From a beta proteobacterium MWH-UniP1 (GTDB taxonomy: Bacteria > Pseudomonadota > Gammaproteobacteria > Burkholderiales > Burkholderiaceae_A), in the NCBI GenBank assembly GCA_036362785.1, contig CP143625.1, forward strand, positions 311,401 through 375,400: a DNA stretch of 64,000 nt. The letters run 5' to 3'. The notes below the pieces were generated by a model. It saw only the letters and a list, made by a program, of their open reading frames with translations. It did no database searches and was not told the origin of the DNA. This document shows positions 35,699-45,025 of the stretch, piece by piece (position 1 is the first letter of the stretch; each line of letters begins with the position of its first letter). The position numbers were made by a program, and so were the translations under genes.

Positions 35699-36835
35699 AT
35701 GAAGAAAATTCTAGTTATAGGTCATTCTGATATAAGAAATACTTACGGAGCTTCAACAAGTATCCGTACACATTTAAACTTAATGGGAGATACAAATTTA
35801 GGTTTTTATCATATATGTCAGAAATCAATTGTAAGAGGATATAGGAAAGAAAGTGAACCATTCATAAGATTCAAATTTAAAGAGATGTGGGTACCCTTTG
35901 ATCAAGACATAATCAAGGATAAAAATCAAGGATTTTTAGCTAATTTAATTGGGGTATGGGTGCCAAATTTAATGTATTCCTTGACCCGTTATAAAATTAA
36001 AAACGAAGTTGAGAACTATCGCCCTGAGGTAATTCATTTAAATAGTATTGTTTTGATAAGGCTGGCAAACTTCTTGTGGCGGCCTTGGTCGAAAATTATT
36101 ATACATGTTAGAGAAATTATAAGTTCAGACAAAAAAGATCTTTTTTTAAAATATATTGATATAATTGACTTATTTATTTGCATTGATGCAAGTGTGCGTG
36201 ACTCATTAATCAGATCTTTCCCCTCAATCGAATCATCAAAAGTTATAGTCATAAAAAATCCATTTCTTATTGGCTTTAATCAGGATGAACATTTAAGAAA
36301 ATTATTTGCTGGAGATGGGATAAAATTTGCCGTGGTTGGGGGTATTTATCCTGCGAAGGGTGTTGAATTTATTTGTAGATATTTTTTAGATTGTCAGAAT
36401 ATGAACATAAAATTATACATAGTCGGCAAAATCAACAGGCTTGCTAAAAAGATAAAAAATAAATATAAATCCCAAAAAATTATATGGCTGGATGAAGTTG
36501 ATGAATTTTCCGCGCGAGGCGGATTTATGAATATTGATATACTGGCAAGAGGTGAGTCGGAGTTTTGTACTGGAAGATCAACATATGAAGCTTTAGAGAG
36601 TGGTTGCTATGTTATTCAGCCAGGTACTATTAAAGATTTGGAAAGAGATCCTGAATTATCAGTTTATTCGAATCAGATCAATTTCTATGAGCCAAGGTCT
36701 GGCGTTTCATTTGTTCAAGCAATCAGTGATACTCTTGATCGCTTAAAATTTTCGCCCAAAAGATTAGAAGTCAAACATACAAGCCTCAATAAATATAAGA
36801 ATCAAATTATGTGTGTCTATCAAAGTTTAATATAA
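35699..36835 (+). CDS. Glycosyltransferase family 4-like
   Basis: 378 residues, AT-rich. N-terminal ILVIGHSDIRNTYGASTSI, IIIHVREI, KFAVVGGIYPAKGVEFI and the donor-loop region GRSTYEALESGCYVI follow the GT-B GT4 pattern; the usual E.G is GESE.C.GRSTYEAL. It should add one sugar to the lipid-linked unit. It begins two bases after wbpG. The marked drop in GC compared with wbpG suggests separate origin. Confidence 0.7.
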   Translation: MKKILVIGHSDIRNTYGASTSIRTHLNLMGDTNLGFYHICQKSIVRGYRKESEPFIRFKFKEMWVPFDQDIIKDKNQGFLANLIGVWVPNLMYSLTRYKIKNEVENYRPEVIHLNSIVLIRLANFLWRPWSKIIIHVREIISSDKKDLFLKYIDIIDLFICIDASVRDSLIRSFPSIESSKVIVIKNPFLIGFNQDEHLRKLFAGDGIKFAVVGGIYPAKGVEFICRYFLDCQNMNIKLYIVGKINRLAKKIKNKYKSQKIIWLDEVDEFSARGGFMNIDILARGESEFCTGRSTYEALESGCYVIQPGTIKDLERDPELSVYSNQINFYEPRSGVSFVQAISDTLDRLKFSPKRLEVKHTSLNKYKNQIMCVYQSLI

Positions 36836-36942
36836 TGCCTCTTTATTGTCTGGTTGGCTTGGCCCTGTAGTCTTCCTAAATAAGACACTGGGGGTGCGGA
36901 ATTTTCTGTTGTTTGGCAGTATTTGACGACAGGAGGTTTTGC

Positions 36943-37209
36943 ATGAAGAAGGCGCGGTTTACGGAAAGCCAGATTGTGGCGATTCTCAAAGAGGCAGACG
37001 CTGGGTTGCCCGTTGGTGACGTGATCAGGAAACACGGGATCAGTTCGGCGAGCTATTACAAGTGGAAGGCCAAGTACGGCGGGCTGGATGCCTCGGAGCT
37101 CAAACGGATTAAGGAGCTAGAGGCGCAGCTGGCGGAGTTCAAACAGATCGTCGCCGACCTGACCCTTGAAAACAAGGCGATGAAGGGGCTGATCACAAAA
37201 AAGCTCTGA
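36943..37209 (+). CDS. IS3-family transposase OrfA
   Basis: 88 residues from ATG 36943, preceded by a perfect AGGAGG at 36931-36936; the longer frame from 36913 has no such site. HTH residues 5-45 (FTESQIVAILKEADAGLPVGDVIRKHGISSASYYKWKA) and a leucine-rich coiled coil after 55 for multimerisation. It ends just after the slippery heptamer at 37197-37203, which would let some ribosomes shift -1 and make OrfAB. Confidence 0.92.
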   Translation: MKKARFTESQIVAILKEADAGLPVGDVIRKHGISSASYYKWKAKYGGLDASELKRIKELEAQLAEFKQIVADLTLENKAMKGLITKKL

Positions 37210-37232
37210 CGCCAGCCAGAAAGCGGGAAGCG

Positions 37233-38054
37233 GTGGATTACCTGGTTGGCGAAGAAAAGCTCCCGATTACCCGAGCCTGTGGCTGTGTGGGGTTGTCTCG
37301 GGCAGCTTATTACCGCAAGCCCATGGATCAGGCCAAGCGGGATGCGCCGGTAGTGGACGTTTTGAACCAGATCGTAGCCAAGCATGGTCGCTGGGGTTTT
37401 GGGTTGTGCTTCAGTTGGATGCGCAATAACGGGTATCTGTGGAACCACAAGAGGGTCTGGCGGGTTTACAAGGACATGCGGCTAAACCTGCCAAGGCGGA
37501 CCAAACGCCGGCTGCCCAAGCTACCCAAGCAGCCGCTGATTGCTCCAACCGAGAAGAACATCACCTGGGCCTTGGACTTCATGCACGACACGCTTTACTA
37601 CGGCAAGCCCTTTAGAACCTTGAATATCATCGACGAATCTAACCGCGAGATCCTGGGCATCGAGATCGACACGAGTCTGCCTGCTGGGCGGGTCATCCGC
37701 ACCCTGGAGCAACTTGGCGAGATCTATGGGCTACCGCGAGCCATACGCCTGGATAACGGCCCGGAGCTACGCAGCGCACTTCTAACGCAATGGTGCGAGG
37801 ACAAGGCTATCGAGCTGCGTTATATCCAACCCGGCAAACCCAGCCAGAACGCCTTCATCGAACGGTTTAACCGAACCTATCGGCATGAGGTCTTGGATGC
37901 TTATCTGTTTGAGGATCTAGACCAGGTCCGTGACATTACCGACGAATGGATCACGGTCTACAACGAGGAACGCCCCCACGGGGCACTGGGAAAGTTGGCA
38001 CCCAGATTGTTTAGGCGACAAGCAGAAAACTCTACATCCTCAATGTCTACTTGA
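37233..38054 (+). CDS. IS3-family transposase OrfB (DDE integrase domain)
   Basis: 273 residues. HTH_21-like start (ACGCVGLSRAAYYRKP) then rve integrase core: WALDFMHDTL (first Asp), IRLDNGPEL (second Asp), QPGKPSQNAFIERFNRTYRHE (Glu). The -1 frame is open from the orfA end (ALTPARKREAVDYL), so OrfAB can be made by frameshifting. All catalytic residues are intact, so the element could be active. Confidence 0.92.
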   Translation: MDYLVGEEKLPITRACGCVGLSRAAYYRKPMDQAKRDAPVVDVLNQIVAKHGRWGFGLCFSWMRNNGYLWNHKRVWRVYKDMRLNLPRRTKRRLPKLPKQPLIAPTEKNITWALDFMHDTLYYGKPFRTLNIIDESNREILGIEIDTSLPAGRVIRTLEQLGEIYGLPRAIRLDNGPELRSALLTQWCEDKAIELRYIQPGKPSQNAFIERFNRTYRHEVLDAYLFEDLDQVRDITDEWITVYNEERPHGALGKLAPRLFRRQAENSTSSMST

Positions 38055-38073
38055 CGAGGAAGACTACAGCATC

Positions 38074-39219
38074 ATGAGCGGACTTAAACAGAGTTTTCCT
38101 AATAAATTATGTTTATCATTGTTAATTTTTATTACACTCTCTCCATTGATTGAGGCTGAATTGAAAGCACCAATTTCGCTTGCATTGGCTTTTTTGGGCT
38201 TTTTATTTAGGAGCGAAAATATATCGATAAATTTTTTAAATAATTTACGCGTCCTACTTGTTTTATTTGGAGTTTTTGTTTTGCACCCGATAATCTTAGA
38301 TATGGAAAACTTAGGTAATTCAATCGTGTGGATAATCGGAACATTTTCATTAGTATTTTCCGGATTTATTTTGGCTAATAGCTATACAAAGAAAGATTTT
38401 TTAGATATAAATGAATCATTTATTATTGTTATAATCGCTCTGGGGTTGCCAATTTATTTGCCCTTTTCTTACGGATTGTTCGATTATGATTTATTGCCAA
38501 TTTATAATTTTAAGGGATGCGAAAGAGGGTATACAGTCGGTATAGTTAATTTTTTGACTCATGAATATGGGGTAACAGCAAGATTTAGCAGTTTTGCGCG
38601 CGAGCCTGGAATAATGCAGGTTTTTATTTTACTGGCACTCAATAACAGAATCGTACGTATGCGGGGATCAATCGACGTTTTAAGTTTGATGTTGATCGTT
38701 GCGCTTTTTCTTGGAAAAAGTACTACGGGTTTATTCGCAATGTTAATTGTTTTGATGATGTCGTGTAATTTTTATAAAAATAAAATCTTCTTCGCCTTAT
38801 TTGGGTGCATTTTTATTTATTTCTTTATTATTGAATTAAAATATATTTTTGATTATAAGCTCTTTAACACGCATGCTTTCGAAGCGCGGTATAATAGATA
38901 TGAATACTTAATTAATACAAATTTGGTTGACCTAATTTTTGGGCTTGGGAATAACGTTTATAACGAAACCTTAGCTGCAAATGATTTGGGCGGTTTTGAT
39001 TCATTTCTTCAATTGATTCAACGTTATGGAATTATTGCTATTTTTACTTTATTTCTTTTACTTTTTCTAAATAATTATAATGATCCAGCTCCCCTGATAA
39101 TTATTTTACTAGCTTTTTTTTCGCAGTCACTTTGGTTAGATCCGATTATTTCATATTTCTATTTTTGCCCCGCGGTCGTAAAGAGGTTTGGGTATCAATA
39201 TTCTCCGCTATTGCGATAG
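38074..39219 (+). CDS. wzy: O-antigen polymerase-like integral membrane protein
   Basis: About 381 residues, mostly hydrophobic with roughly 10-11 membrane segments and a large loop near 150-190 (YNFKGCERGYTVGIVNFLTHEYGVTARFSSFAREPG). RFSSFAREPG is a motif seen in many Wzy/O-antigen ligase-fold proteins. I start at ATG 38074, five bases after the IS end; the frame is open into the IS but that part is IS sequence. GAGGAAG at 38056-38062, part of the IS repeat, may now serve as ribosome site. Very AT-rich, as usual for wzy. Confidence 0.8.
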   Translation: MSGLKQSFPNKLCLSLLIFITLSPLIEAELKAPISLALAFLGFLFRSENISINFLNNLRVLLVLFGVFVLHPIILDMENLGNSIVWIIGTFSLVFSGFILANSYTKKDFLDINESFIIVIIALGLPIYLPFSYGLFDYDLLPIYNFKGCERGYTVGIVNFLTHEYGVTARFSSFAREPGIMQVFILLALNNRIVRMRGSIDVLSLMLIVALFLGKSTTGLFAMLIVLMMSCNFYKNKIFFALFGCIFIYFFIIELKYIFDYKLFNTHAFEARYNRYEYLINTNLVDLIFGLGNNVYNETLAANDLGGFDSFLQLIQRYGIIAIFTLFLLLFLNNYNDPAPLIIILLAFFSQSLWLDPIISYFYFCPAVVKRFGYQYSPLLR

Positions 39220-39272
39220 CTGTCAGGTTTGTTGAGCAAAAAACTTAACCCAGTGAACACAGTGTCAAATTT

Positions 39273-40502
39273 ATGAGTTTAAAAAAAAGTAAAATTGTTA
39301 TGCTCGGTTTTTTAGTCGAGCAAGATTATTTCGACGAAATTACTAAATTCGACCTTTATCCCCAAGTTGCAGCAAGAAAGCACGAATTAGGCTATTTTCG
39401 TGGATTTGTTGAAAATAATTTTAACGTAGATGTGTTTGGTTTTTGTCCGAGTTCCACTTACCGTAAGAATAAAAAAATTTTTTTTGGCTTTCGCCAATGG
39501 AGTTTTTGGGGGTGTAAATGTTATCGTGTTCCATTTATTAATTTTATTGGTTTGAAATCTATATCAAGAGTAATTAGTCTTTCGGCTTGTCTAATTAAAT
39601 TCCTAAATTTTAGGGAAGAACAAATTAAAATATGTGTTTATTCTACTCATACGCCATTGCTTTTGGCAGCCAATATAATAAATTTTTTTTGTAAAATTGA
39701 CTTTTATGTAATAGTGGCCGATTTGCCTGTTTTTATGAATGTCGGTGTTAATCGTAGTAAATTTTTTAGATTTTTCAAGAGCCTTGATGTAATTATTTCA
39801 ATGTTTTTACTGGCCAGGGCCAATGGCTTCTCTGTGGTTTCAAAGTATATATTAACGGATGTGCCGGCTTTGAGAGGAATTCCAGCCGTCGTGATTGAGG
39901 GTATTTTTCAACCGTTAATCCTGAGTAATAACTCTTCATTTTGCAAAAACAAACGTGAATATTTTCTTTATTCGGGAGGTTTGAATAATGCGTATGGTGT
40001 TGATATTCTTTTGCATTCATTCATGCGGTCTGATATTGATGCGGAATTATGGATTTGTGGTTCTGGTGAGCTTGTTGATTATATTAAAAAATGTAGCCAT
40101 CTGGATGAACGTATAAAATATAAAGGTTATTTAAATCAAGCTGATTTAAACATCGTGCAAAAAAATGCATCAGCACTTTTAATGACTAGAGATCCTAAAC
40201 ATGAGTATGTAAAGTATTCATTTCCATCAAAGTTAATTGAGTTTTTGGGAACTGGTACGCCAGTTATCGCTACTCGTTTGGCCGGTGTTCCTGATGTTTA
40301 TTATAGACATGTTACGATAATTAAATCGGTGCGTTACTTGGATATCGAATTCGCACTAAAGAGCCACTTAAACCGCCATCCACACGAGCGTCAAATGTCC
40401 GGTTTGCTCGCAAAGAAATTTATCGAAGAGCGTTGCAGTCCTCGCGCTGCCGTGGTGCCTTTTTTAGAAATGATGGGATTACATGTTGAGTTTCTTAAAT
40501 AA
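39273..40502 (+). CDS. Glycosyltransferase family 4
   Basis: 409 residues, AT-rich. GT-B features: FYVIVADLPVFM, SVVSKYI, YFLYSGGLNNAYGVDILLHSF, LWICGSGELVDYI, IKYKGYL, and the donor motif YSFPSKLIEFLGTGTPVIATRLAGVPD. Transfers a sugar inside the repeat unit. It overlaps fnlA by 20 bases, so the AT-rich/GC-rich boundary near 40.5 kb falls at a gene junction. Confidence 0.82.
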   Translation: MSLKKSKIVMLGFLVEQDYFDEITKFDLYPQVAARKHELGYFRGFVENNFNVDVFGFCPSSTYRKNKKIFFGFRQWSFWGCKCYRVPFINFIGLKSISRVISLSACLIKFLNFREEQIKICVYSTHTPLLLAANIINFFCKIDFYVIVADLPVFMNVGVNRSKFFRFFKSLDVIISMFLLARANGFSVVSKYILTDVPALRGIPAVVIEGIFQPLILSNNSSFCKNKREYFLYSGGLNNAYGVDILLHSFMRSDIDAELWICGSGELVDYIKKCSHLDERIKYKGYLNQADLNIVQKNASALLMTRDPKHEYVKYSFPSKLIEFLGTGTPVIATRLAGVPDVYYRHVTIIKSVRYLDIEFALKSHLNRHPHERQMSGLLAKKFIEERCSPRAAVVPFLEMMGLHVEFLK

Positions 40503-41517
40503 GTCGCTATTGATTACCGGTGGCACCGGTTCTTTTGGCAATGCCGTTTGCAAGCGGCTTCTTGATTCAGGCTTACGTGAAATTAGAATTTTCAGCAGAG
40601 ATGAAAAGAAGCAAGACGACATGCGCAAGAAGTACAACAGCCCCAAGCTAAAGTTCTACATTGGTGATGTGCGCGACTACCAGTCGGTGCTGGGCGCAGT
40701 GCGGGGGGCCGACTTTTTGTACCACGCTGCGGCCCTCAAACAGGTGCCTTCATGCGAGTTTCACCCGCTCGAGGCGGTTAAGACTAATATACTCGGCACC
40801 GAGAACGCACTGGAAGCCGCCATCAACTGCGGCGTGCAGCGCGCGGTGGTGCTCAGCACCGACAAAGCCGTTTACCCCATCAACGCCATGGGCATCAGCA
40901 AGGCAATGATGGAAAAGGTGGCTGTGGCCAAGTCGCGCAATACCGCCCAGACTGTGATCAACGTCACCCGCTACGGCAACGTCATGGCCTCTCGGGGCTC
41001 GGTGATCCCGCTCTTCATTGAACAAATTCGGTTCGGCGAGCCCATCACCCTGACCGACCCGAACATGACCCGCTTCATGATGACGCTCGACGATGCCGTA
41101 GACCTAGTGCTCTACGCCTTTGAGCACGGCCGGCCTGGTGAGATCTTTGTGCAAAAGGCCCCAGCTGCCACAATTGAGGTGTTAGCCAAGGCCTTGACCG
41201 CGCTGTTGGGTAAACCCGAACACGAGGTGCGCGTGATCGGCACCCGCCACGGCGAAAAGCTCTATGAGGCTTTGCTAAGCCGCGAAGAGATGGTGGCCGC
41301 CGAAGACTTGGGAGGCTACTACCGCGTGCCCCCCGATCTGCGCGACCTGAACTACGGCAAGTTCGTGGAGCAGGGAGAAACCAAAATTTCTGAAGCCACC
41401 GACTACAACTCGCACAACACCGAGCGCTTGGATGTCTTCGGCATGCAGGCTTTGTTGATGAAGCTGCGCTTCATGCAAGCCATTGCCCGGGGTGAACATG
41501 TGGAGACCGAGGAGTAA
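40483..41517 (+). CDS. fnlA: UDP-GlcNAc 4,6-dehydratase/5-epimerase/3-epimerase (FnlA/WbjB/CapE)
   Basis: 344 residues. ITGGTGSFGNAV nucleotide motif; LSTDKAVYPINAMGISKAMMEKV carries the M...K catalytic pair used by this SDR branch in place of Tyr; YGNVMASRGSVIPLF and KAPAATIEVLA follow. First step of UDP-N-acetyl-L-fucosamine synthesis. The next two genes complete it. Confidence 0.92.
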   Translation: MLSFLNKSLLITGGTGSFGNAVCKRLLDSGLREIRIFSRDEKKQDDMRKKYNSPKLKFYIGDVRDYQSVLGAVRGADFLYHAAALKQVPSCEFHPLEAVKTNILGTENALEAAINCGVQRAVVLSTDKAVYPINAMGISKAMMEKVAVAKSRNTAQTVINVTRYGNVMASRGSVIPLFIEQIRFGEPITLTDPNMTRFMMTLDDAVDLVLYAFEHGRPGEIFVQKAPAATIEVLAKALTALLGKPEHEVRVIGTRHGEKLYEALLSREEMVAAEDLGGYYRVPPDLRDLNYGKFVEQGETKISEATDYNSHNTERLDVFGMQALLMKLRFMQAIARGEHVETEE

Positions 41518-41520
41518 GCC

Positions 41521-42627
41521 ATGAAAGTACTAGTCACCGGAGCCAACGGTTTTATTGGCAAAAATGTGGTTATGCGCTTGCGTGAGCGCGCCGAAACCGA
41601 AGTCTTGACCCTCATGCGCGGGGATGGCGATAGCGCTTGGCAAGCGGCGTTGGTCCAAGCCGACGCGGTGGTGCACCTGGCCGGTGAGAACCGGCCCACC
41701 GACCCCGCCGCGTTTGATGCGGTCAACAACGGTTTGACCCAGCGCCTGTGCCAAACTTTGCAAAGCATGGGAAAGGGCATACCGGTGTTGTTCAGTTCAT
41801 CGGCGCAAGCCGAACAAGGTAACCCTTATGGCCGCAGCAAACGTGCCGCTGAAGAGGCCCTGGCGCAATTGGCCAAAAGCAACGGGAACCCCGTGGCCAT
41901 TTACCGCTTGCCTGGCGTGTTTGGCAAATGGTGCCGTCCTAACTACAACTCTGTCGTGGCCACTTTCTGCCACAACAAGGCGCACGACTTGCCGGTGCAG
42001 ATCAACGATGCCCAAGCCCGTGTGCGCTTGGTCTACGTGGACGACGTGGTGAATGCCTTTTTGCAAGCGCTGCAAGAGCCCATCGCGGGCTTGAGCAACC
42101 CTGCGGTGGCCCCCGAATACAACATCACCTTGGGGGAGCTGTCAGACCAAATCGATGCGTTCAAGAACTGCCGCAGCACTTTAGTGTCTGAGCGCGTGGG
42201 CACCGGCCTGACGCGGGCCTTGTATGCCACCTACGTCAGCTACCTGCCGCCTGAATCTTTTGCCTATCCCGTGCCCATGCACGGCGACCCCCGTGGTGTC
42301 TTCGTGGAAATGCTGAAGACGCCTGATTGTGGGCAGTTTTCTTACTTCACCGCACACCCCGGCGTTACCCGTGGCGGGCATTACCATCACAGCAAGACAG
42401 AGAAATTCCTGGTGATCAAAGGGCAGGCGCGTTTCAAGTTTTGCCACATGCACACCGGCGAAACCCACGAGCTAACCACGAGCGGAGAGAATGCCGAAAT
42501 CGTGGAAACCGTGCCCGGCTGGGCGCACGACATTACCAACATTGGCACAGAAGAAATGATTGTGATGCTCTGGGCCAACGAGGTATTCGACCGCCAGCGC
42601 CCCGACACATTTGCCTGCCCCCTGTGA
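41521..42627 (+). CDS. fnlB: UDP-2-acetamido-2,6-dideoxy-hexos-4-ulose reductase with cupin C-domain (FnlB/WbjC/CapF)
   Basis: 368 residues. N-terminal SDR, VTGANGFIGKNV, with SSSAQAEQGNPYGRSKRAAEE (Tyr-Lys). C-terminal cupin from about 255: GGHYHHSKTEKFLVIKGQARFKF, with metal-binding histidines, and VPGWAHDITN. CapF has this same two-domain build. It acts between FnlA and FnlC. Confidence 0.92.
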   Translation: MKVLVTGANGFIGKNVVMRLRERAETEVLTLMRGDGDSAWQAALVQADAVVHLAGENRPTDPAAFDAVNNGLTQRLCQTLQSMGKGIPVLFSSSAQAEQGNPYGRSKRAAEEALAQLAKSNGNPVAIYRLPGVFGKWCRPNYNSVVATFCHNKAHDLPVQINDAQARVRLVYVDDVVNAFLQALQEPIAGLSNPAVAPEYNITLGELSDQIDAFKNCRSTLVSERVGTGLTRALYATYVSYLPPESFAYPVPMHGDPRGVFVEMLKTPDCGQFSYFTAHPGVTRGGHYHHSKTEKFLVIKGQARFKFCHMHTGETHELTTSGENAEIVETVPGWAHDITNIGTEEMIVMLWANEVFDRQRPDTFACPL

Positions 42628-42635
42628 GCCTTAAA

Positions 42636-43772
42636 ATGAAGAAACTCAAAGTCATGTCGGTTGTGGGTACCCGGCCAGAAATCATTCGCCTGTCACGAGT
42701 GCTGTCGGCTTTAGATATTCATTGTGATCATGTGCTTGTGCATACTGGCCAGAACTATGATTACGAGCTGAATCAGGTGTTCTTTGACGACCTTGGCATG
42801 CGTAGACCCGACTATTTCCTGAATAGTGCGGAGGGAAGCACGGGGGCTGCCAACACCATTGGAAACCTCATCACGGCAGTCGATGCTGTTATTGCAAAAG
42901 AACAGCCCGAAGCTATTCTGGTGCTGGGTGACACGAATAGTTGTCTATCAGTGATCCCCGCGAAACGACGAAAGGTACCTATTTTTCACATGGAAGCCGG
43001 CAATCGTTGCTTTGACCAACGGGTGCCAGAGGAGATCAACCGCCGCATTGTGGACCACACGGCAGACATTAACCTGACATACAGCGCTATTGCCCGTGAC
43101 TACTTGCTGCGTGAAGGCCTGCCGCCGGATCAGGTGATCAAGACGGGTAGCCCTATGTACGAGGTGTTGCACCACTATATGCCGCAGATTCGGACTTCGA
43201 ACGTACTTACTCGCCTGGATTTGCAACCTGAACAGTACTTTGTGGTTAGTGCCCATCGGGAAGAGAATATTGAACCTGAGAAGTCGTTTACCAAACTGGT
43301 AGCGGTGTTAAACGCGGTTGCTGAAGACCACAGCCTACCGGTGGTCGTATCTACTCATCCGCGTACCCAAAATCGGGTTGATGCAACGGGTGCCAAGTTT
43401 CACCCGCTTGTGCGCCTGCTGAAGCCCTTGGGATTTCACGATTACGTGAACTTGCAGATTCATGCTAAAGCGGTTCTGTCCGATAGCGGCACTATTACGG
43501 AAGAATCATCTATTTTAAATTTTCCGGCACTGAATATTCGTGAAGCGCACGAGCGCCCCGAGGGCATGGAGGAAACCGCTGTGATGATGGTGGGTCTGGA
43601 GGTAGAGCGTGTGGGCCAGGCTCTTGCGATCCTTGCTACACAGCCACGTGGTGCCGAACGTAACCTGAGCATAGTGTCTGACTACAGTGTGTCCAACGTT
43701 AGTGAAAAGGTGGTGCGCCTTATTCACAGCTACACCGACTATGTGAATCGCGTGGTGTGGAAGAAGTACTGA
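42636..43772 (+). CDS. fnlC: UDP-N-acetyl-L-fucosamine synthase, C2-epimerase (FnlC/WbjD/CapG)
   Basis: 378 residues from ATG 42636; the open frame extends upstream into fnlB but that part is its shadow. VVGTRPEIIRLSRVL, HTGQNYDYELNQVFF, VLGDTNSCLSVIPAKRRKVPIFHMEAGNRCFDQRVPEEINRRIVDH, VSAHREENIE and SDSGTITEESSIL follow the non-hydrolysing UDP-GlcNAc 2-epimerase fold. Last step to UDP-L-FucNAc, the donor expected for WbuB next door. Confidence 0.92.
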   Translation: MKKLKVMSVVGTRPEIIRLSRVLSALDIHCDHVLVHTGQNYDYELNQVFFDDLGMRRPDYFLNSAEGSTGAANTIGNLITAVDAVIAKEQPEAILVLGDTNSCLSVIPAKRRKVPIFHMEAGNRCFDQRVPEEINRRIVDHTADINLTYSAIARDYLLREGLPPDQVIKTGSPMYEVLHHYMPQIRTSNVLTRLDLQPEQYFVVSAHREENIEPEKSFTKLVAVLNAVAEDHSLPVVVSTHPRTQNRVDATGAKFHPLVRLLKPLGFHDYVNLQIHAKAVLSDSGTITEESSILNFPALNIREAHERPEGMEETAVMMVGLEVERVGQALAILATQPRGAERNLSIVSDYSVSNVSEKVVRLIHSYTDYVNRVVWKKY

Positions 43773-43792
43773 AGTCAATTGCGCCCGAGCCC

Positions 43793-45025
43793 ATGCGGGT
43801 CTTGTTGCTAACTCAATGGTTTGATCCTGAGCCAACTTTCAAGGGGTTAGCTTTTGCAAAGGAACTCATCAGGCAAGGTGTGAACGTCGAAGTTGTTACC
43901 GGTTTTCCAAATTACCCAACGGGGAAGCTTTATCCAGGGTACAGAATAAAGCTGATCCACCGACAGACCATTGATGATATAAAAGTAACGAGGGTGGCTT
44001 TATACCCGAGCCATGATCGGTCAGCAATCAGACGCGTGCTCAACTATGTAAGTTTCGCAGTTACCTCGCTTTTCTATTGTCTTTTTTTTACGCGACGGGT
44101 AGATATTATTTACGCATATCACCCGCCTTTAACGGTTGGTATTACTGCATCATTAATCAGGGTATTGAGAGGGATTCCCGTGGTGTATGACATTCAGGAC
44201 CTATGGCCTGACACCTTACGTACTACAGGCATGCTGAATAATGAAAAGATATTGTTCCTGGTTGGCTTAGTGTGCAAGCATATTTACCAACAAGTCAATC
44301 AAATCGTAGTGTTGTCGCCGGGCTTCAAGACGTTGCTTATGCAGCGTGGTGTTCCAGAGGGCAAAATCGAAGTAATCTACAATTGGTCCGATGAACATAA
44401 ACTCAACGAGCCGATTGACAAGTCGAATTATCAACGTACTTCTAAGAGCCATTTTTGTGTTCTTTTTGCCGGGAATATGGGTACGCCACAAGCGCTCGGT
44501 GCCGTTTTGGAAGCGGTTGACTTGTTAAATGCACGGGGCGTGGCCGTAGAAATGATTTTCGTTGGTACGGGACTGGATTCTGAACGCTTAAAGAAAATAG
44601 CAACCGCTAGAAACCTCACAAATGTACTGTTCTATCCCCCGGTTCCAATGTCGGAAATCGGACACTTTCTAGATTCCGCTGACGCCTTGTTAGTGCACCT
44701 GAAAGCAGATGAACTGTTCAAGGTTACGATACCTTCCAAGACCCAAGCCTATATGGCGGCTGGCAAACCTCTGCTGATGGCGGTTGAAGGGGATGCTGCC
44801 GAACTAGTAACGCTGGCCGGTTGTGGGGTGTTGGCAAAGCCTGAGGATCCAAAATCGATAGCGGATGCTGTGCAAGCTCTGGCTGCGATGACGCCAAGTC
44901 AGCGCAAGCAGATGGGCCAGCGGGGTCGCGAATACTACATGACAAACCTTTCCTTGTCGGCGGGAACTGTAAAATTTAAACAGTTATTTGAAGATGTATT
45001 ACAAAAAAGTAAAACGCATCATTGA
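43793..45025 (+). CDS. wbuB: GT4 glycosyltransferase, probable L-FucNAc transferase (WbuB)
   Basis: About 410 residues from ATG 43793 (MRVLLLTQWFDPEPTFKG), the family's usual start; the GTG at 43757 lies inside fnlC. TGFPNYPTGKLYPGY, VVYDIQDLWPDTL, VIYNWSDE, LFAGNMGTPQALGAVLEA, VTIPSKTQAYMAAGKPLLM are WbuB landmarks. WbuB adds FucNAc to the lipid-linked first sugar. It overlaps the next gene by 32 bases. Confidence 0.85.
   Translation: MRVLLLTQWFDPEPTFKGLAFAKELIRQGVNVEVVTGFPNYPTGKLYPGYRIKLIHRQTIDDIKVTRVALYPSHDRSAIRRVLNYVSFAVTSLFYCLFFTRRVDIIYAYHPPLTVGITASLIRVLRGIPVVYDIQDLWPDTLRTTGMLNNEKILFLVGLVCKHIYQQVNQIVVLSPGFKTLLMQRGVPEGKIEVIYNWSDEHKLNEPIDKSNYQRTSKSHFCVLFAGNMGTPQALGAVLEAVDLLNARGVAVEMIFVGTGLDSERLKKIATARNLTNVLFYPPVPMSEIGHFLDSADALLVHLKADELFKVTIPSKTQAYMAAGKPLLMAVEGDAAELVTLAGCGVLAKPEDPKSIADAVQALAAMTPSQRKQMGQRGREYYMTNLSLSAGTVKFKQLFEDVLQKSKTHH

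Larger units (their letters stand above)
36866..38068 (+). mobile_element. Complete IS3-family insertion sequence, about 1.2 kb
   Basis: Terminal inverted repeats TGTAGTCTTCCT (36866-36877) and AGGAAGACTACA (38057-38068) match over 12 bases and partly beyond. Inside are orfA and orfB in the -1 frame arrangement, with slippery A AAA AAG at 37197-37203. No obvious 3-4 base target duplication: CCC on the left, GCA on the right. It separates a GT4 gene from wzy, ending five bases before the wzy ATG. GC-richer than both neighbours. Confidence 0.9.

Noticed and set aside
42327..42635. Upstream extension of fnlC
   Set aside because: It is a shadow of the fnlB cupin domain; the epimerase starts at ATG 42636.
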